Shown piece by piece: positions 9,801 to 16,605 of a DNA stretch of 64,000 nucleotides. Under the pieces are notes generated by a model. That model was not told where the DNA came from. It ran no database searches and was given only the letters and a program-made list of their open reading frames with translations. The stretch's first letter is position 1; each line of letters begins with the position of its first letter. This stretch comes from Peloplasma aerotolerans (lineage in GTDB: Bacteria > Bacillota_I > Bacilli_A > Acholeplasmatales > Acholeplasmataceae). The DNA lies in contig NZ_JASCXW010000005.1 of the NCBI RefSeq assembly GCF_030012175.1, positions 38,775 to 102,774 of the forward strand, in the 5' to 3' direction. A program made the translations under genes and the position numbers.

Positions 9801-10919
9801 CGTATTTATTTTCCACATGATGAGGTTCTCAATATATATGCTACATTTACGCCAGAAAATGGAGTTGATCAAGCAATTGAAAATCAACATTATTTCATGT
9901 CATTAATTTCTGGTATTGGTTATCAAGTGGATTTTAATAAAAACACACCTATTGGATATTATCAAACACATGCTGAATATGAATATACGATTAATCTTTG
10001 GGGTCAGTCTTTTACTTGGGTATATGTATTTGATACAATATCTGCACACAAGTTAAAGAATAATGAGAGTATGCTTTTAAATATTACGTTTGTATCTGAT
10101 ACAGTATTTTCTGGCTTTAATACGATTGTTGATACTGAAGTTATTAATGAACCAATGTATATCAATTACTTACAACATCCAGAAACAAGAAAAATGTCTG
10201 TCTTGCCAACAACTGGTATTTTCTATGGTGAATATGCAAACTTACCTGATTATTGGATTATTGGTCAAGTGCAAAGAACTTCATTAACTGCTTATACACC
10301 AAACTTTATCTTACCTGATGGAGCAATCATCCGACGTGTTGTTGATCAAGAAAATATAGGTTATGAGTATCAAAGTATCTTATTAACAACAGATTTTGAA
10401 GGAACAGATGGTGTGATTAAGTACATTCAATATCGTGTCTATGCACATGATTATGATGACAATCCTACAAATTATACGGATTATTTTGTAGCGGTTCAAG
10501 ATGTTACGAATAATATTAGATTTAATTTGACAGTGATTAATGATACTGATGAGATTTTTGATAAAATATTTGTTAAGATCAATGTATGTCGTGTTCTAGA
10601 TGAAGAAACACCTTGTACAATCAACGATATGATTTTATCTATGAATGCTTTATCATATTATGATGCAACAACAGATAGTTATATCAATAACCAGTTCCAA
10701 ACCACCGCATACGGAGTTTACTTAATCTATGTTGACTTACCTGTTGGTTATACATTTAGTGTCCAAGTTCAACAAGTATCGATTGATGGCAGTCAATTTT
10801 TCTTAGAAGACTCAGTTCTTCCCCGTAAGTATTATGTTACGATTACCATCATTGAACAAGCATATGATGAAGCATGGGGCTATCAAGAAATCATTGATTA
10901 TGAACCACAAGATAATTAA
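3846..10919 (+). CDS. Giant secreted protein (2,357 aa) with GLUG-like repeats
   Basis: The N-terminus is a classic signal peptide (KRIMLKKM followed by a hydrophobic stretch to about residue 27), without YAWFT. Residues about 60-1150 carry many degenerate units of the type GGLVG-x-GxI-N-x-NxGNI, for example FTGTFDGQGYEI near 136 and YVGGLVGEGSG near 526. These are typical of GLUG-type beta-helical adhesins. The second half (about 1250-2357) is Thr/Asn/Tyr-rich and non-repetitive, resembling stacked beta-sandwich domains. There is no LPXTG, sortase signal, S-layer motif or C-terminal membrane helix, so anchoring must be by partners or by the N-terminus. RBS GAGGTGA. Last gene of the riboswitch operon. 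Adhesion or matrix function is inferred. Confidence 0.8.
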   Translation: MKRIMLKKMILSLFIAVAFLFLVNLLGFHGIKGIDYQESSSWKGHDLGFVPQSDVNFESQYVPFGDIIESISSIDVNKKYVIESAYDLYMFSELSRGPHKTAYLSLNYVLGGHIDYYEIVQQNISYRYIPVGFLEPFTGTFDGQGYEITNLFFQSILSEDDYNNNYPGLRFFAMFSRVSSTGVVKNLGLINPIIIQPIEWGIMDHVSIVAGENFGLIENVYVIDERGTTAGLNVEGAFNISGLVSINQGTFRYSYIASPHIKSSAVVDNISTHVVSYLNLGTMNHVYYDESILVGVDTITTIGIGLTTEAFQNHTYFSEDWFFNDSYHGLANGSNGHALLTLNDTYPILQGLKVNETKMYITNAVDFVYMNKLLNTSGYFRDSHYQITHDIDMNQVSATAYQAARVAFTGTLSGSVSSESTRLYERNSSQGGDINYHTILNLRITIASEVGNFASYALFSSFFGTVENINFVNYSIETSGINNYTHKAKILVGSIAGQMNSGMIHNVHVHGNIHVVQSPSDMTKLYVGGLVGEGSGLIDYASTNGTLVHDLQSYHAKSSGSATGGFVGRSNGLTVEYGYNALDITGLGYLNMNTSVTYIGGIIGFGQIDSMLKVINEGLVLSHDEMGYLHTLYAGGIIGLSSNQLGAIKQIYNEGNVDVIVNNPLTLTLAGFGFVDGSNKELESRYEFVSITNNGRLRMVLPSGNNFNQSELGQFNIRMAGVVIADQVDAAFYGLFNDRNVGIDMSLVNQYAGVLSIENTTNSSVTQAYNTGLINVVTENVITDQTVKISGNILGSNMDYEHLRNEGDINIEFNHNTTFASGNLYVYGLFEEVSQNKTANNGFNGGHISIIQNQATIINFNVFASGVTHANKNTNYFSEHDINHMSIENITGIHGSIDNVLNHGNILIDGSFNGSTRASGIVMINESLLTTAINLGNIINHNDIALTNGEVASAGISYLLAGQYAQVKDSANYGRVEALSLTTNGFAHASGIVVRNDLNANLSVVSSGTLSKYAKILFSINYGDIYAFSGNDESAYAITSETRSKASGIFASGLLTIMNTINYGNAYSKYLAAGIFGFVYLNRFGTIQSNQVYIANNMNYGKTRQITGYVSDYTINMMSIPTRTSFNAFSSFIGKFHTGTTTWEFLSNSSYALYPLDLINFGFNHNFDSIANMLGNAPATTMDPNLAGGDPRGQGNTLLTAIVEKLSTTNLNDQSIAPFTPKELGEHPKVAIYGMPIPKYQMDETTAGVFNPLFIFRRLPVRTSGPDQYLKNYFAYMPLDKANSDLVDRLEENTSNTYMGLYVLSSSEGINNGIFIPDHLDLETLNPHHLNEDPDTTWLGVKEDSNSIIYKLTIGMSQLEMTYATTIYDLEIMQVDSNGNPIQNGLTLKKPIIDEDRGMITYYLPSNASIINHITSSQVMTTSFVEASEGVGRKVPDYYDANLGDWVYKWVGDYKKVGDDYVAIGPYDTVGTHHVTFSSIQYEIEYNRSNEILVPVYSRSPVLSNIPGLNYVHKHVDHIYSWTGNQGNYRYIATGYTRSTATPADPGYGAYRFVTHSNPGTQTLPYYINGTYEYVGPSKELVTYVESEQSINTVFDDAGVYFQANLAPDTYMLANGATFYENGSPILTSTTIPLSYGIYDSLNDATTGELIDKLEYHYGSVRVFSDQYDGMNPNTYRDYQIRIIRTADQYLDSLNTLSVNGINAMPSYSDFRDVIATQDIHYEKDGDLGVLSFSYSILNASNEYNVLPLINLYHDVTDEMIDRSLYILLSGVVVNENQFNNLTGVWGIGVTVIDFEVTDKLPSGAYRLELELVTGEVAMIHFSKIESSNGFLLDITYQGKVVVPQNGNIFSNIPFGIHYLTSDESTHIVNFTNLESLTNIYEEDLTNGLLPDYLENMTISPFATLISVDLSITMIDSYRYRYTITYDIEAEDGTPFTYTHVLEENEISTTPEFVYQNGGEIEKPYGDLMIGYNESPTIRVELDTDRIYFPHDEVLNIYATFTPENGVDQAIENQHYFMSLISGIGYQVDFNKNTPIGYYQTHAEYEYTINLWGQSFTWVYVFDTISAHKLKNNESMLLNITFVSDTVFSGFNTIVDTEVINEPMYINYLQHPETRKMSVLPTTGIFYGEYANLPDYWIIGQVQRTSLTAYTPNFILPDGAIIRRVVDQENIGYEYQSILLTTDFEGTDGVIKYIQYRVYAHDYDDNPTNYTDYFVAVQDVTNNIRFNLTVINDTDEIFDKIFVKINVCRVLDEETPCTINDMILSMNALSYYDATTDSYINNQFQTTAYGVYLIYVDLPVGYTFSVQVQQVSIDGSQFFLEDSVLPRKYYVTITIIEQAYDEAWGYQEIIDYEPQDN

Positions 10920-10933
10920 CAAAAAAAGTTATG

Positions 10934-10961
10934 AAAAAAGGACCGTTTTGGTCCTTTTTTT
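10934..10961. terminator. Bidirectional intrinsic terminator
   Basis: Stem AAAAGGACC/GGTCCTTTT with a GTTT-type loop and T tracts on both strands. It ends the giant-protein operon on the plus strand and the ABC exporter operon on the minus strand. Confidence 0.88.
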
Positions 10962-10968
10962 GTCTTAC

Positions 10969-11163
10969 TTAGCCTAAAATTAAGATGCCACCGACAAGTG
11001 CTGCTATACCGAAGACAAGAATCAAAATATTAAAACCTGTCTTTCCCATCATTTTAATAAACATTTTAGATTTTGCGTTGTTGTAGAAAAATGGGAACTG
11101 AAACAATAAACCTGCTAACATGAATGCTCCATAAATAATTAAAATTATACCTAATATTTCCAT
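10969..11163 (-). CDS. Small two-helix membrane protein
   Basis: A 64-residue protein with two hydrophobic helices (about 3-25 and 44-63) joined by a short basic loop (NNAKSKMFIKMMGKTG). The ribosome site AGGAGGAG is excellent, and it follows the ABC permease by 9 bases, so it is the last gene of the exporter operon. I do not recognise the family. It could be an accessory subunit or an immunity-like protein for the transporter; neither is shown by the sequence. Confidence 0.65.
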   Translation of the reverse strand: MEILGIILIIYGAFMLAGLLFQFPFFYNNAKSKMFIKMMGKTGFNILILVFGIAALVGGILILG

Positions 11164-11172
11164 GATCTCCTC

Positions 11173-11892
11173 CTATATATTAACTCTTTTTGTATAGAGC
11201 TTGAAAAACAATAATCCAATGACGATATTGACGATACATCCAATAACAAAATAAATCCATGATGCAGAAAAGAAAAACTCAATTGGTAATAACTGCATCG
11301 ACACAATTCTTGCTGTCCAAAAACCAGGAATTATACCTAAAAGTAATTCAGTCCAGTTCGTTAGGAATAAAGCTGCAATAGGTACTAATAAGATAATCCC
11401 GGATAACTTCATAAAAACAAAACCTTCAACTTTGTTCGTAGCAAACGAATTAATAAACAAAGCAATAATAGGGCCTTGCATCGGTGCTAAAAGGATAATG
11501 AATAGGAAGTCTATTAAAGATATCGAATTTAAAAACCCAGTTACCAAAATTAATAGCATTGTTGCTAGGACGCCTAGCACATAACTAATGGATAGTTTGA
11601 TTGCTACATAGTATTTGACGTTAATTGGTGTAATTCTTAAGGATAATAAGACTTTATCATCTTGATCATCTAGTAATGTAAATCCAGTAATCGCACCAAA
11701 CATAAAGCTATTCATTAAAACAAAGATTAAAACAACGATATCTGCAGCAATTTGACTATCTAAATCTCTTAAATAAGGAACTAGAAAATAGGCGATAACT
11801 GCCATAATGATTGGATAAACAAGTAAGAATGTATACATTTTATCTCTCGTCATGCTTTTTAATTCGTGAATAAATACTCGATTAAACATCAT
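11173..11892 (-). CDS. ABC-2 type transporter permease
   Basis: A 239-residue protein with six hydrophobic segments and a cytoplasmic N-terminus (MMFNRVFIHELKSMTRDK), the layout of ABC-2 family exporter permeases. Its start overlaps the stop of the upstream permease by one base, so two different half-size permeases are made in tandem and probably form a heterodimer with the ATPase encoded upstream. The substrate cannot be read from sequence; lipid, peptide or drug export are the usual options. Confidence 0.8.
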   Translation of the reverse strand: MMFNRVFIHELKSMTRDKMYTFLLVYPIIMAVIAYFLVPYLRDLDSQIAADIVVLIFVLMNSFMFGAITGFTLLDDQDDKVLLSLRITPINVKYYVAIKLSISYVLGVLATMLLILVTGFLNSISLIDFLFIILLAPMQGPIIALFINSFATNKVEGFVFMKLSGIILLVPIAALFLTNWTELLLGIIPGFWTARIVSMQLLPIEFFFSASWIYFVIGCIVNIVIGLLFFKLYTKRVNI

Positions 11893-12626
11893 TACACCCC
11901 ACTTTGCTTAACAGCATAAGCTTTAAATTTTGGTAGAATAAAGTATTTGTACCCTAATATACTTCCACCAAACAATAAAACGAATGCGATGATTGATTTT
12001 ACTGCAATATCTGCACCAAATCCTAATTCAATCAGTTTGGTTGCTGATTGTGTAGGTGCGATCAGTAATATATGTTCCCAGACTTCACCTTTGAAAACCA
12101 AACCAAAGAAATTTAATGCTGAAGGTATTAAAAATACAAATGTATACATCATTACACCAACAAGCATAGATGTGAAATCTTTAGAATAAAATGAGAACAC
12201 AAAGCCTAATAAACTATGAAAGAAAATCGATACGATTAGAGCAATAATAATAAAGATCCAATTGACCTCAACACCTTTAACAAGATGAAAGACTAAGATG
12301 ATTAAAAGTGATGATAATAGGTTATGGATTGTGTTCGCTACCGCTTTTGATAGGATGAGTTCTTGATTGGTAACAGGTGTAACAAGCATGGTTGAAAATG
12401 TTGATTCTGTTTTTTCAAAAAACATCACTGCTCCAATAAAGATGATTGACATCATGGTTGCATCAACGATAATAACAAAGGGTAACATGGCTGCTAGTAT
12501 ATCCATATCATCGATAAAGTATAGAAGAAGAAACCATAACAAAGCTACAACAAAACTAATCGTTGTTACATTGTATTTGTTTAATCTTTGCAATTCTCCT
12601 TTAACCAATATTAAAAATCTACTCAT
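11892..12626 (-). CDS. ABC-2 type transporter permease
   Basis: A 244-residue six-helix permease (N-terminus MSRFLILVKGELQRLNKYN) with the long cytoplasmic stretch KTESTFSTMLVTPVTNQELILSK after helix 2 that is typical of the ABC-2 coupling region. It overlaps the ATPase gene upstream by 8 bases and the second permease downstream by one base, indicating translational coupling. It is the probable partner of that second permease in an exporter. Confidence 0.82.
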   Translation of the reverse strand: MSRFLILVKGELQRLNKYNVTTISFVVALLWFLLLYFIDDMDILAAMLPFVIIVDATMMSIIFIGAVMFFEKTESTFSTMLVTPVTNQELILSKAVANTIHNLLSSLLIILVFHLVKGVEVNWIFIIIALIVSIFFHSLLGFVFSFYSKDFTSMLVGVMMYTFVFLIPSALNFFGLVFKGEVWEHILLIAPTQSATKLIELGFGADIAVKSIIAFVLLFGGSILGYKYFILPKFKAYAVKQSGV

Positions 12627-13476
12627 GGTTCAATCCTACACCAGTTACATGGATGAATATATCTTCTAGAGTTGTTTCTCCACTATGAAGGGTTTCGATA
12701 TCTTTGGTTTGAAGTAAGTTTAAAAATGTTTGGTTTTGACCAATACCGTCCATAGGGAATTCTTCAATAACTGTCTTTCCATTTTCTTTATATTCAAGTT
12801 TCATGGTTCTTTTTCCATACTTAAGTTTTAAGTTTCTTGGTGTATCCATTTCTTTGATTTGACCGTCGACAACAAAAGCTACACGATCACATAATTGATC
12901 GATATCAGACATAATATGACTTGTGATAAATACAGTTCCACCATCTTTTTTAAATTCTTTAATCATATCTTTTAAAATCATAGCGTTTGTTGGATCAAGA
13001 CCATTTGTTGGTTCATCTAAAAATAACATTTCAGGAGAGTTGAGCATCGCTCTAACAAAGTTAAGTCTGATTTTCATACCTTTTGAATACTCTGAGACCA
13101 TCTTATCTTTATCTTCCCATAAACCTACACGCTTCATTAATTTTTCTATATCATTATTTTTCTTATACAGTTTTAAGAAGAAGTTGATGTTTTCCATTGC
13201 TGTCATTTTTGAGAAATGGATTGGCATTTCAAAGCTAACTCCAATACTTTCAAAAAAGGAATCATTGATTTCAGCAATATTTTGATTGTTATAATAAATT
13301 GCACCTTTGTATTGATCTAAAAGCTTTATTAAAATCTTTTGTGTTGTACTCTTGCCAGCTCCGCTTGGCCCTAAAAATCCAAAAATCTCACCTTTAGAGA
13401 TTTCAAAAGATATACCTTTTATGGTTTCATCTTTATTTTTTGGATACGTAAAATGTAAGTTTTCTACTTTAAACAT
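12619..13476 (-). CDS. ABC transporter ATP-binding protein (exporter type)
   Basis: Start chosen at ATG 13476 (MFKVENLHFTYP), which has AGGAA upstream and lies just after the TetR stop; a longer frame to 13521 would overlap the regulator. The 285-residue protein has Walker A GPSGAGKST, a Q-loop region, a degenerate signature YSKGMKIRL in place of LSGGQ, Walker B LFLDEPTNGLDP and the H-loop ITSH. The YSKGM signature is common in DrrA/CcmA-like exporter ATPases. It energises the two ABC-2 permeases that follow. Confidence 0.9.
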   Translation of the reverse strand: MFKVENLHFTYPKNKDETIKGISFEISKGEIFGFLGPSGAGKSTTQKILIKLLDQYKGAIYYNNQNIAEINDSFFESIGVSFEMPIHFSKMTAMENINFFLKLYKKNNDIEKLMKRVGLWEDKDKMVSEYSKGMKIRLNFVRAMLNSPEMLFLDEPTNGLDPTNAMILKDMIKEFKKDGGTVFITSHIMSDIDQLCDRVAFVVDGQIKEMDTPRNLKLKYGKRTMKLEYKENGKTVIEEFPMDGIGQNQTFLNLLQTKDIETLHSGETTLEDIFIHVTGVGLNHE

Positions 13477-13477
13477 G

Positions 13478-14086
13478 TTATTCGATTCCTTTCTTGAGAA
13501 TGTCAATGAGTTGATTGACAATATCTTCTATATTTTCTAGATGAATATCGTCTTTTAAATACTCATCTAGCGTAACTTTATTCATAAACTCTAAAATAAA
13601 ATTAGCGAGCAATCTTGGTTCAATGTCCTTCCTGATTCGACCAAGTTTTTGATCGCATTCGATAAAACCTGCATACATGGTAACAGCTTGCTTAAGACCT
13701 TCTTTAACTCGAGGACTTTGCTTGTAGTAATCTGAATCCATCATTTTTTTTGCTGCTTTGACTAATCTAGGGTTCTCTTTTGCATAATAGAATCCTTTAA
13801 TGTAGATTTGATAGAAGCGCTCTAAAAATGGTAAATCTTGGTTAGATGTAAATAAATCACCCCAATATTTAAACTTGTTCATAGCAACATAAGTCAAGAA
13901 GTAATCAAATAGGTCGTTTTTATCTTTAAAGTACTGGTAAAAACTACCTCTTGGAATTTGAGACTCTCTAATGATATTTGCAAGATTTAAGCTTTCATAA
14001 GCATGAAGTGATAGTTCATTTAGAGTCGCATCCATTATACGTTCTTGTTTTTCTTTTGGTAAGTTAAAAAATGTTTGTGTTGGCAT
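13478..14086 (-). CDS. TetR-family transcriptional regulator
   Basis: A 202-residue protein with an N-terminal TetR helix-turn-helix (about 25-50: LANIIRESQIPRGSFYQYFKDK, including the hallmark YxYFxxKxxL) and a variable helical ligand domain. It is the first gene of the exporter operon. A perfect palindrome lies between its start codon and its promoter, so it very probably represses its own operon and is released by the exporter's substrate. Confidence 0.9.
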   Translation of the reverse strand: MPTQTFFNLPKEKQERIMDATLNELSLHAYESLNLANIIRESQIPRGSFYQYFKDKNDLFDYFLTYVAMNKFKYWGDLFTSNQDLPFLERFYQIYIKGFYYAKENPRLVKAAKKMMDSDYYKQSPRVKEGLKQAVTMYAGFIECDQKLGRIRKDIEPRLLANFILEFMNKVTLDEYLKDDIHLENIEDIVNQLIDILKKGIE

Positions 14087-14101
14087 AGATTCACCTCAAT
14101 G

Positions 14102-14115
14102 TGACAACCTTGTCA
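14102..14115. promoter_or_regulatory. Putative TetR operator
   Basis: Perfect 6-bp inverted repeat TGACAA-CC-TTGTCA located at the predicted transcription start of the tetR operon. A second half-site with the same bases (GGTTGTCA, 14143-14150) overlaps the -35 box, suggesting cooperative occupation of the promoter. Confidence 0.65.
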
Positions 14116-14122
14116 TATTGAT

Positions 14123-14151
14123 ATTGTACACCAAAAAATACAGGTTGTCAA
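14123..14151 (-). promoter_or_regulatory. Promoter of the tetR/ABC exporter operon
   Basis: On the minus strand: TTGACA (14151-14146), a 17-base spacer, TACAAT (14128-14123). Transcription should start near 14116, inside the palindromic operator. Confidence 0.85.
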
Positions 14152-14181
14152 TAAAAAAAGAAGAGAACCCGAAAGTTCTCT
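14152..14181 (-). terminator. Intrinsic terminator of the Cys-rich/CxxC membrane gene pair
   Basis: On the minus strand, AGAGAAC/GTTCTCT (7 bp, 6-base loop) is followed by TCTTTTTTT, 20-odd bases after the stop of the Cys-rich gene. It separates that unit from the tetR promoter. Confidence 0.85.
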
Positions 14182-14203
14182 AATGTAGGTGAATATATTT
14201 TAT

Positions 14204-14515
14204 TTATTCTTCTGAATCTTGGCAACAATCGTCGTCATGATCTTTGCAACAATCTTCATGTTGTTTTCTTCGCATGACTAAGACTTTGTATAAATCATTT
14301 TCAATCTTGAATACTTCGACATTTTCGATATCTTCAAGACCATTGACATATTCAACCATTTCGGCTTTGTCAGTAAATAACTTAACTTCTTTTTTCATAT
14401 GCATACCACCATGTCTACGCTTTTTATCGTAGTTAAACGGCCCATGCTCTGCAATATCTTTAAATCTTTTTTTAAACTCTTCTTTATCGATTTCTATGAT
14501 CTTTTTCTTTTCCAT
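14204..14515 (-). CDS. Small Lys-rich protein with a CC...CC acidic tail
   Basis: 103 residues, hydrophilic and without a signal or membrane helix. Residues about 40-80 look like a small alpha/beta domain (KLFTDKAEMVEYVNGLEDIENVEVFKIEN). The C-terminus has two Cys pairs among His and Asp (CCKDHDDDCC), a plausible metal site. It follows the CxxC membrane protein gene on the same transcript, 35 bases downstream. I do not recognise a family; a metal-handling or redox role is a guess from composition. Confidence 0.65.
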   Translation of the reverse strand: MEKKKIIEIDKEEFKKRFKDIAEHGPFNYDKKRRHGGMHMKKEVKLFTDKAEMVEYVNGLEDIENVEVFKIENDLYKVLVMRRKQHEDCCKDHDDDCCQDSEE

Positions 14516-14550
14516 AAGATCTCACGCTCTCTCTCACCTACACTTATATC

Positions 14551-15054
14551 TTATTCAGATTCAGTGTCTGTGTCAAGCGAGTTTGTTTTTATGGTACATT
14601 TCCCATTTTTAATCTCATGCATTACCCATGTCAATCCAATAACGATTAAGATAAGTGAAAACAATTTATAAGGTAGACCTGCTAGTGGTAATGCAATGAC
14701 TGAAAATGCGATACCAACAGCTGCGAAAAATGCGATGACACAAGATGTACAACCATAAGTTAGGATACCGAAGAAGACGGAGAAGAAGCCAAATTTAGCA
14801 CCTTTACCTTCTTTACCTTTAAGTTCAACCATCGCAGTACTTAAGTTCATTAATAATGCACTTAAAAATGACATTGTGAAGTTTAGAACAATGTTAATGA
14901 TGACTAAATATAATCCATATGTAGAAATCATATTGATATAGGACATATTGAGCCCGTCAACCAATGTATAAATTAAGAGAAATGTCAAAAAAAATAGAGA
15001 ACCTTGAATGATATATTTTTTTGTTTTCTGCAGTTTGATTGCTTCTGTTAACAT
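14551..15054 (-). CDS. Four-helix membrane protein with a CTSC motif
   Basis: A 167-residue integral membrane protein with four hydrophobic helices (about 17-33, 40-67, 85-125, 128-147). A Cys-Thr-Ser-Cys motif lies at the start of a helix (GILTYGCTSCVIAFFAAVG), and the C-terminus is acidic and cytoplasmic. RBS AAAGGAG. Membrane-embedded CxxC motifs occur in Mer-type metal carriers and thiol-redox proteins. Its operon partner also has paired Cys, so a joint metal or redox function is possible but unproven. Confidence 0.65.
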   Translation of the reverse strand: MLTEAIKLQKTKKYIIQGSLFFLTFLLIYTLVDGLNMSYINMISTYGLYLVIINIVLNFTMSFLSALLMNLSTAMVELKGKEGKGAKFGFFSVFFGILTYGCTSCVIAFFAAVGIAFSVIALPLAGLPYKLFSLILIVIGLTWVMHEIKNGKCTIKTNSLDTDTESE

Positions 15055-15173
15055 ATAAATGCTCCTTTTTAATAGTTTATATCTTCCATTTATTTAAGTA
15101 TAACATAGAGGGGTCTATTTTTTGGCGAAATTGCTATGCCATGATTTAACTTTTAATATTTATATTATTATCA

Positions 15174-15201
15174 TTGACAAACAATTCATATCTTATATAA
15201 T
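15174..15201 (+). promoter_or_regulatory. Promoter of potABCD
   Basis: TTGACA (15174-15179), a 16-base spacer, TATAAT (15196-15201). The 5' leader before potA is about 100 bases. Confidence 0.75.
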
Positions 15202-15232
15202 ATATGTGTTATGGTTTAGATAAGGTTAACGA

Positions 15233-15282
15233 AATGTTTATAAATAATAAACATCTACATGTTTTTAACGCTTAGCGTTTAA
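15233..15282 (+). promoter_or_regulatory. Structured leader of potABCD
   Basis: Two hairpins can form: ATGTTTAT/ATAAACAT, and shortly afterwards the compact AACGC-TTA-GCGTT. Neither is followed by a T tract and I recognise no riboswitch class. They may affect potA translation or be a protein site. Confidence 0.4.
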
Positions 15283-15306
15283 CACAAGTAAACTTGAGGT
15301 GAGCAT

Positions 15307-16605
15307 ATGGCAGCATTAATTGAATTAAAAGATATAACAAAAGAATTTAATGGTCAAGTCGTTTTACGAGGTATCGATTTAACTATAGAACAAAATGAGT
15401 TTGTAACCCTATTAGGACCATCTGGTTGTGGTAAGACAACAACACTAAGAATTATTGGTGGGTTTGTCGAACCTAGCGCTGGAGAAGTCCTTTTTGATGG
15501 CAAAAACATTTTGGATACTCCTGCTCATAAAAGACCTACAAATACTGTGTTTCAACGCTATGCATTATTCCCTCATTTAGATGTGTTCGAGAATGTTGCT
15601 TTTGGCTTAAGAGTTAAAAGTGATCCTTTATCGACTTTAATGCAAATCAGACAACTACAAGATGACTATCAAGAAAAGATTAGAAAATTAAAAGATAAAT
15701 CGGAGATTCATAACTTAAAGAAAATGCTTAAAGAAGAAATCAAAATACTAAGAGATCCTAACTCTGATCGAAAAAAGGAAATTTCAAAACTTCAAAAATC
15801 TTTAAAAACGTTATCTAATCTCGATGAACAAGAAAAAATTAAGAATCAAATTCAAGAAATCAAAAATACATTCGTTACTAAAAAGACTAAAGAAAAAGAA
15901 ATTCAAGATAAAGTCAGTAAATATTTAAAGATGGTTGGACTTGAAGGATATGAAACAAGACCAGTTCATAAATTATCAGGTGGTCAACAGCAAAGAGTTG
16001 CCATTGCAAGAGCTTTGATTAACGAGCCTAAGGTTTTACTTTTAGATGAACCACTCGCTGCTCTTGACTTAAAATTAAGACAAGAAATGCAATATGAGTT
16101 AAAAGAGATTCAAAGAAACTCTGGGATTACTTTCTTATTTGTTACGCATGACCAAGAAGAAGCTTTAACCATGAGTGATAAAATCGTTGTTATGAATCAA
16201 GGTGAAATCTATCAAATCGGAACACCTGAAGATATATATAATGAACCAGCGAATACGTTTGTTGCTAAGTTCATTGGGGAATCGAATATTATTTCTGGGA
16301 CGATGAAAGATGATTATTTAGTATCTTTTGATGATGTGGATTATCCATGTGTTGATAAAGGTTTTGCTCGTAATGAGGCTGTAGATATCGTTATCCGTCC
16401 AGAGGATATCGATATTGTAGAAAAAGGAAATGGGTTATTAACCGGACTTGTAGATAGTATTGCATTTAAAGGTGTACATTATGAGATTGATGTAAAAACT
16501 AAGGATAGAATCTACACCATCCATACAACAGATTATGCAGATGAAGGTTCAGAAATTGATATTACGTTTGGACCTGAAGATTTGCATATTATGGAGAAAT
16601 GGTAA
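15307..16605 (+). CDS. potA: Spermidine/putrescine ABC transporter ATPase PotA
   Basis: Importer ATPase with Walker A GPSGCGKT (38-45), Q-loop Q83, signature LSGGQ (223-227), Walker [12 protein letters not shown], and a C-terminal TOBE-like domain. At 432 residues it is longer than typical PotA (about 360-380). A highly charged, probably coiled-coil insertion of about 80-90 residues (roughly 106-195) lies in the helical subdomain between the Q-loop and the signature. Insertions here are known in mollicute PotA proteins. RBS TTGAGGTGAG. First of four overlapping genes with potB, potC and potD. Confidence 0.92.
   Translation: MAALIELKDITKEFNGQVVLRGIDLTIEQNEFVTLLGPSGCGKTTTLRIIGGFVEPSAGEVLFDGKNILDTPAHKRPTNTVFQRYALFPHLDVFENVAFGLRVKSDPLSTLMQIRQLQDDYQEKIRKLKDKSEIHNLKKMLKEEIKILRDPNSDRKKEISKLQKSLKTLSNLDEQEKIKNQIQEIKNTFVTKKTKEKEIQDKVSKYLKMVGLEGYETRPVHKLSGGQQQRVAIARALINEPKVLLLDEPLAALDLKLRQEMQYELKEIQRNSGITFLFVTHDQEEALTMSDKIVVMNQGEIYQIGTPEDIYNEPANTFVAKFIGESNIISGTMKDDYLVSFDDVDYPCVDKGFARNEAVDIVIRPEDIDIVEKGNGLLTGLVDSIAFKGVHYEIDVKTKDRIYTIHTTDYADEGSEIDITFGPEDLHIMEKW

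Noticed and set aside
11947..13540. Plus-strand frames opposite the ABC exporter genes
   Set aside because: They are complements of conserved ABC and TetR sequences and have no ribosome sites.
15208..15300. Riboswitch in the potA leader
   Set aside because: Two small hairpins are present but no conserved core of a known class and no terminator or sequestered ribosome site; listed only as a structured leader.
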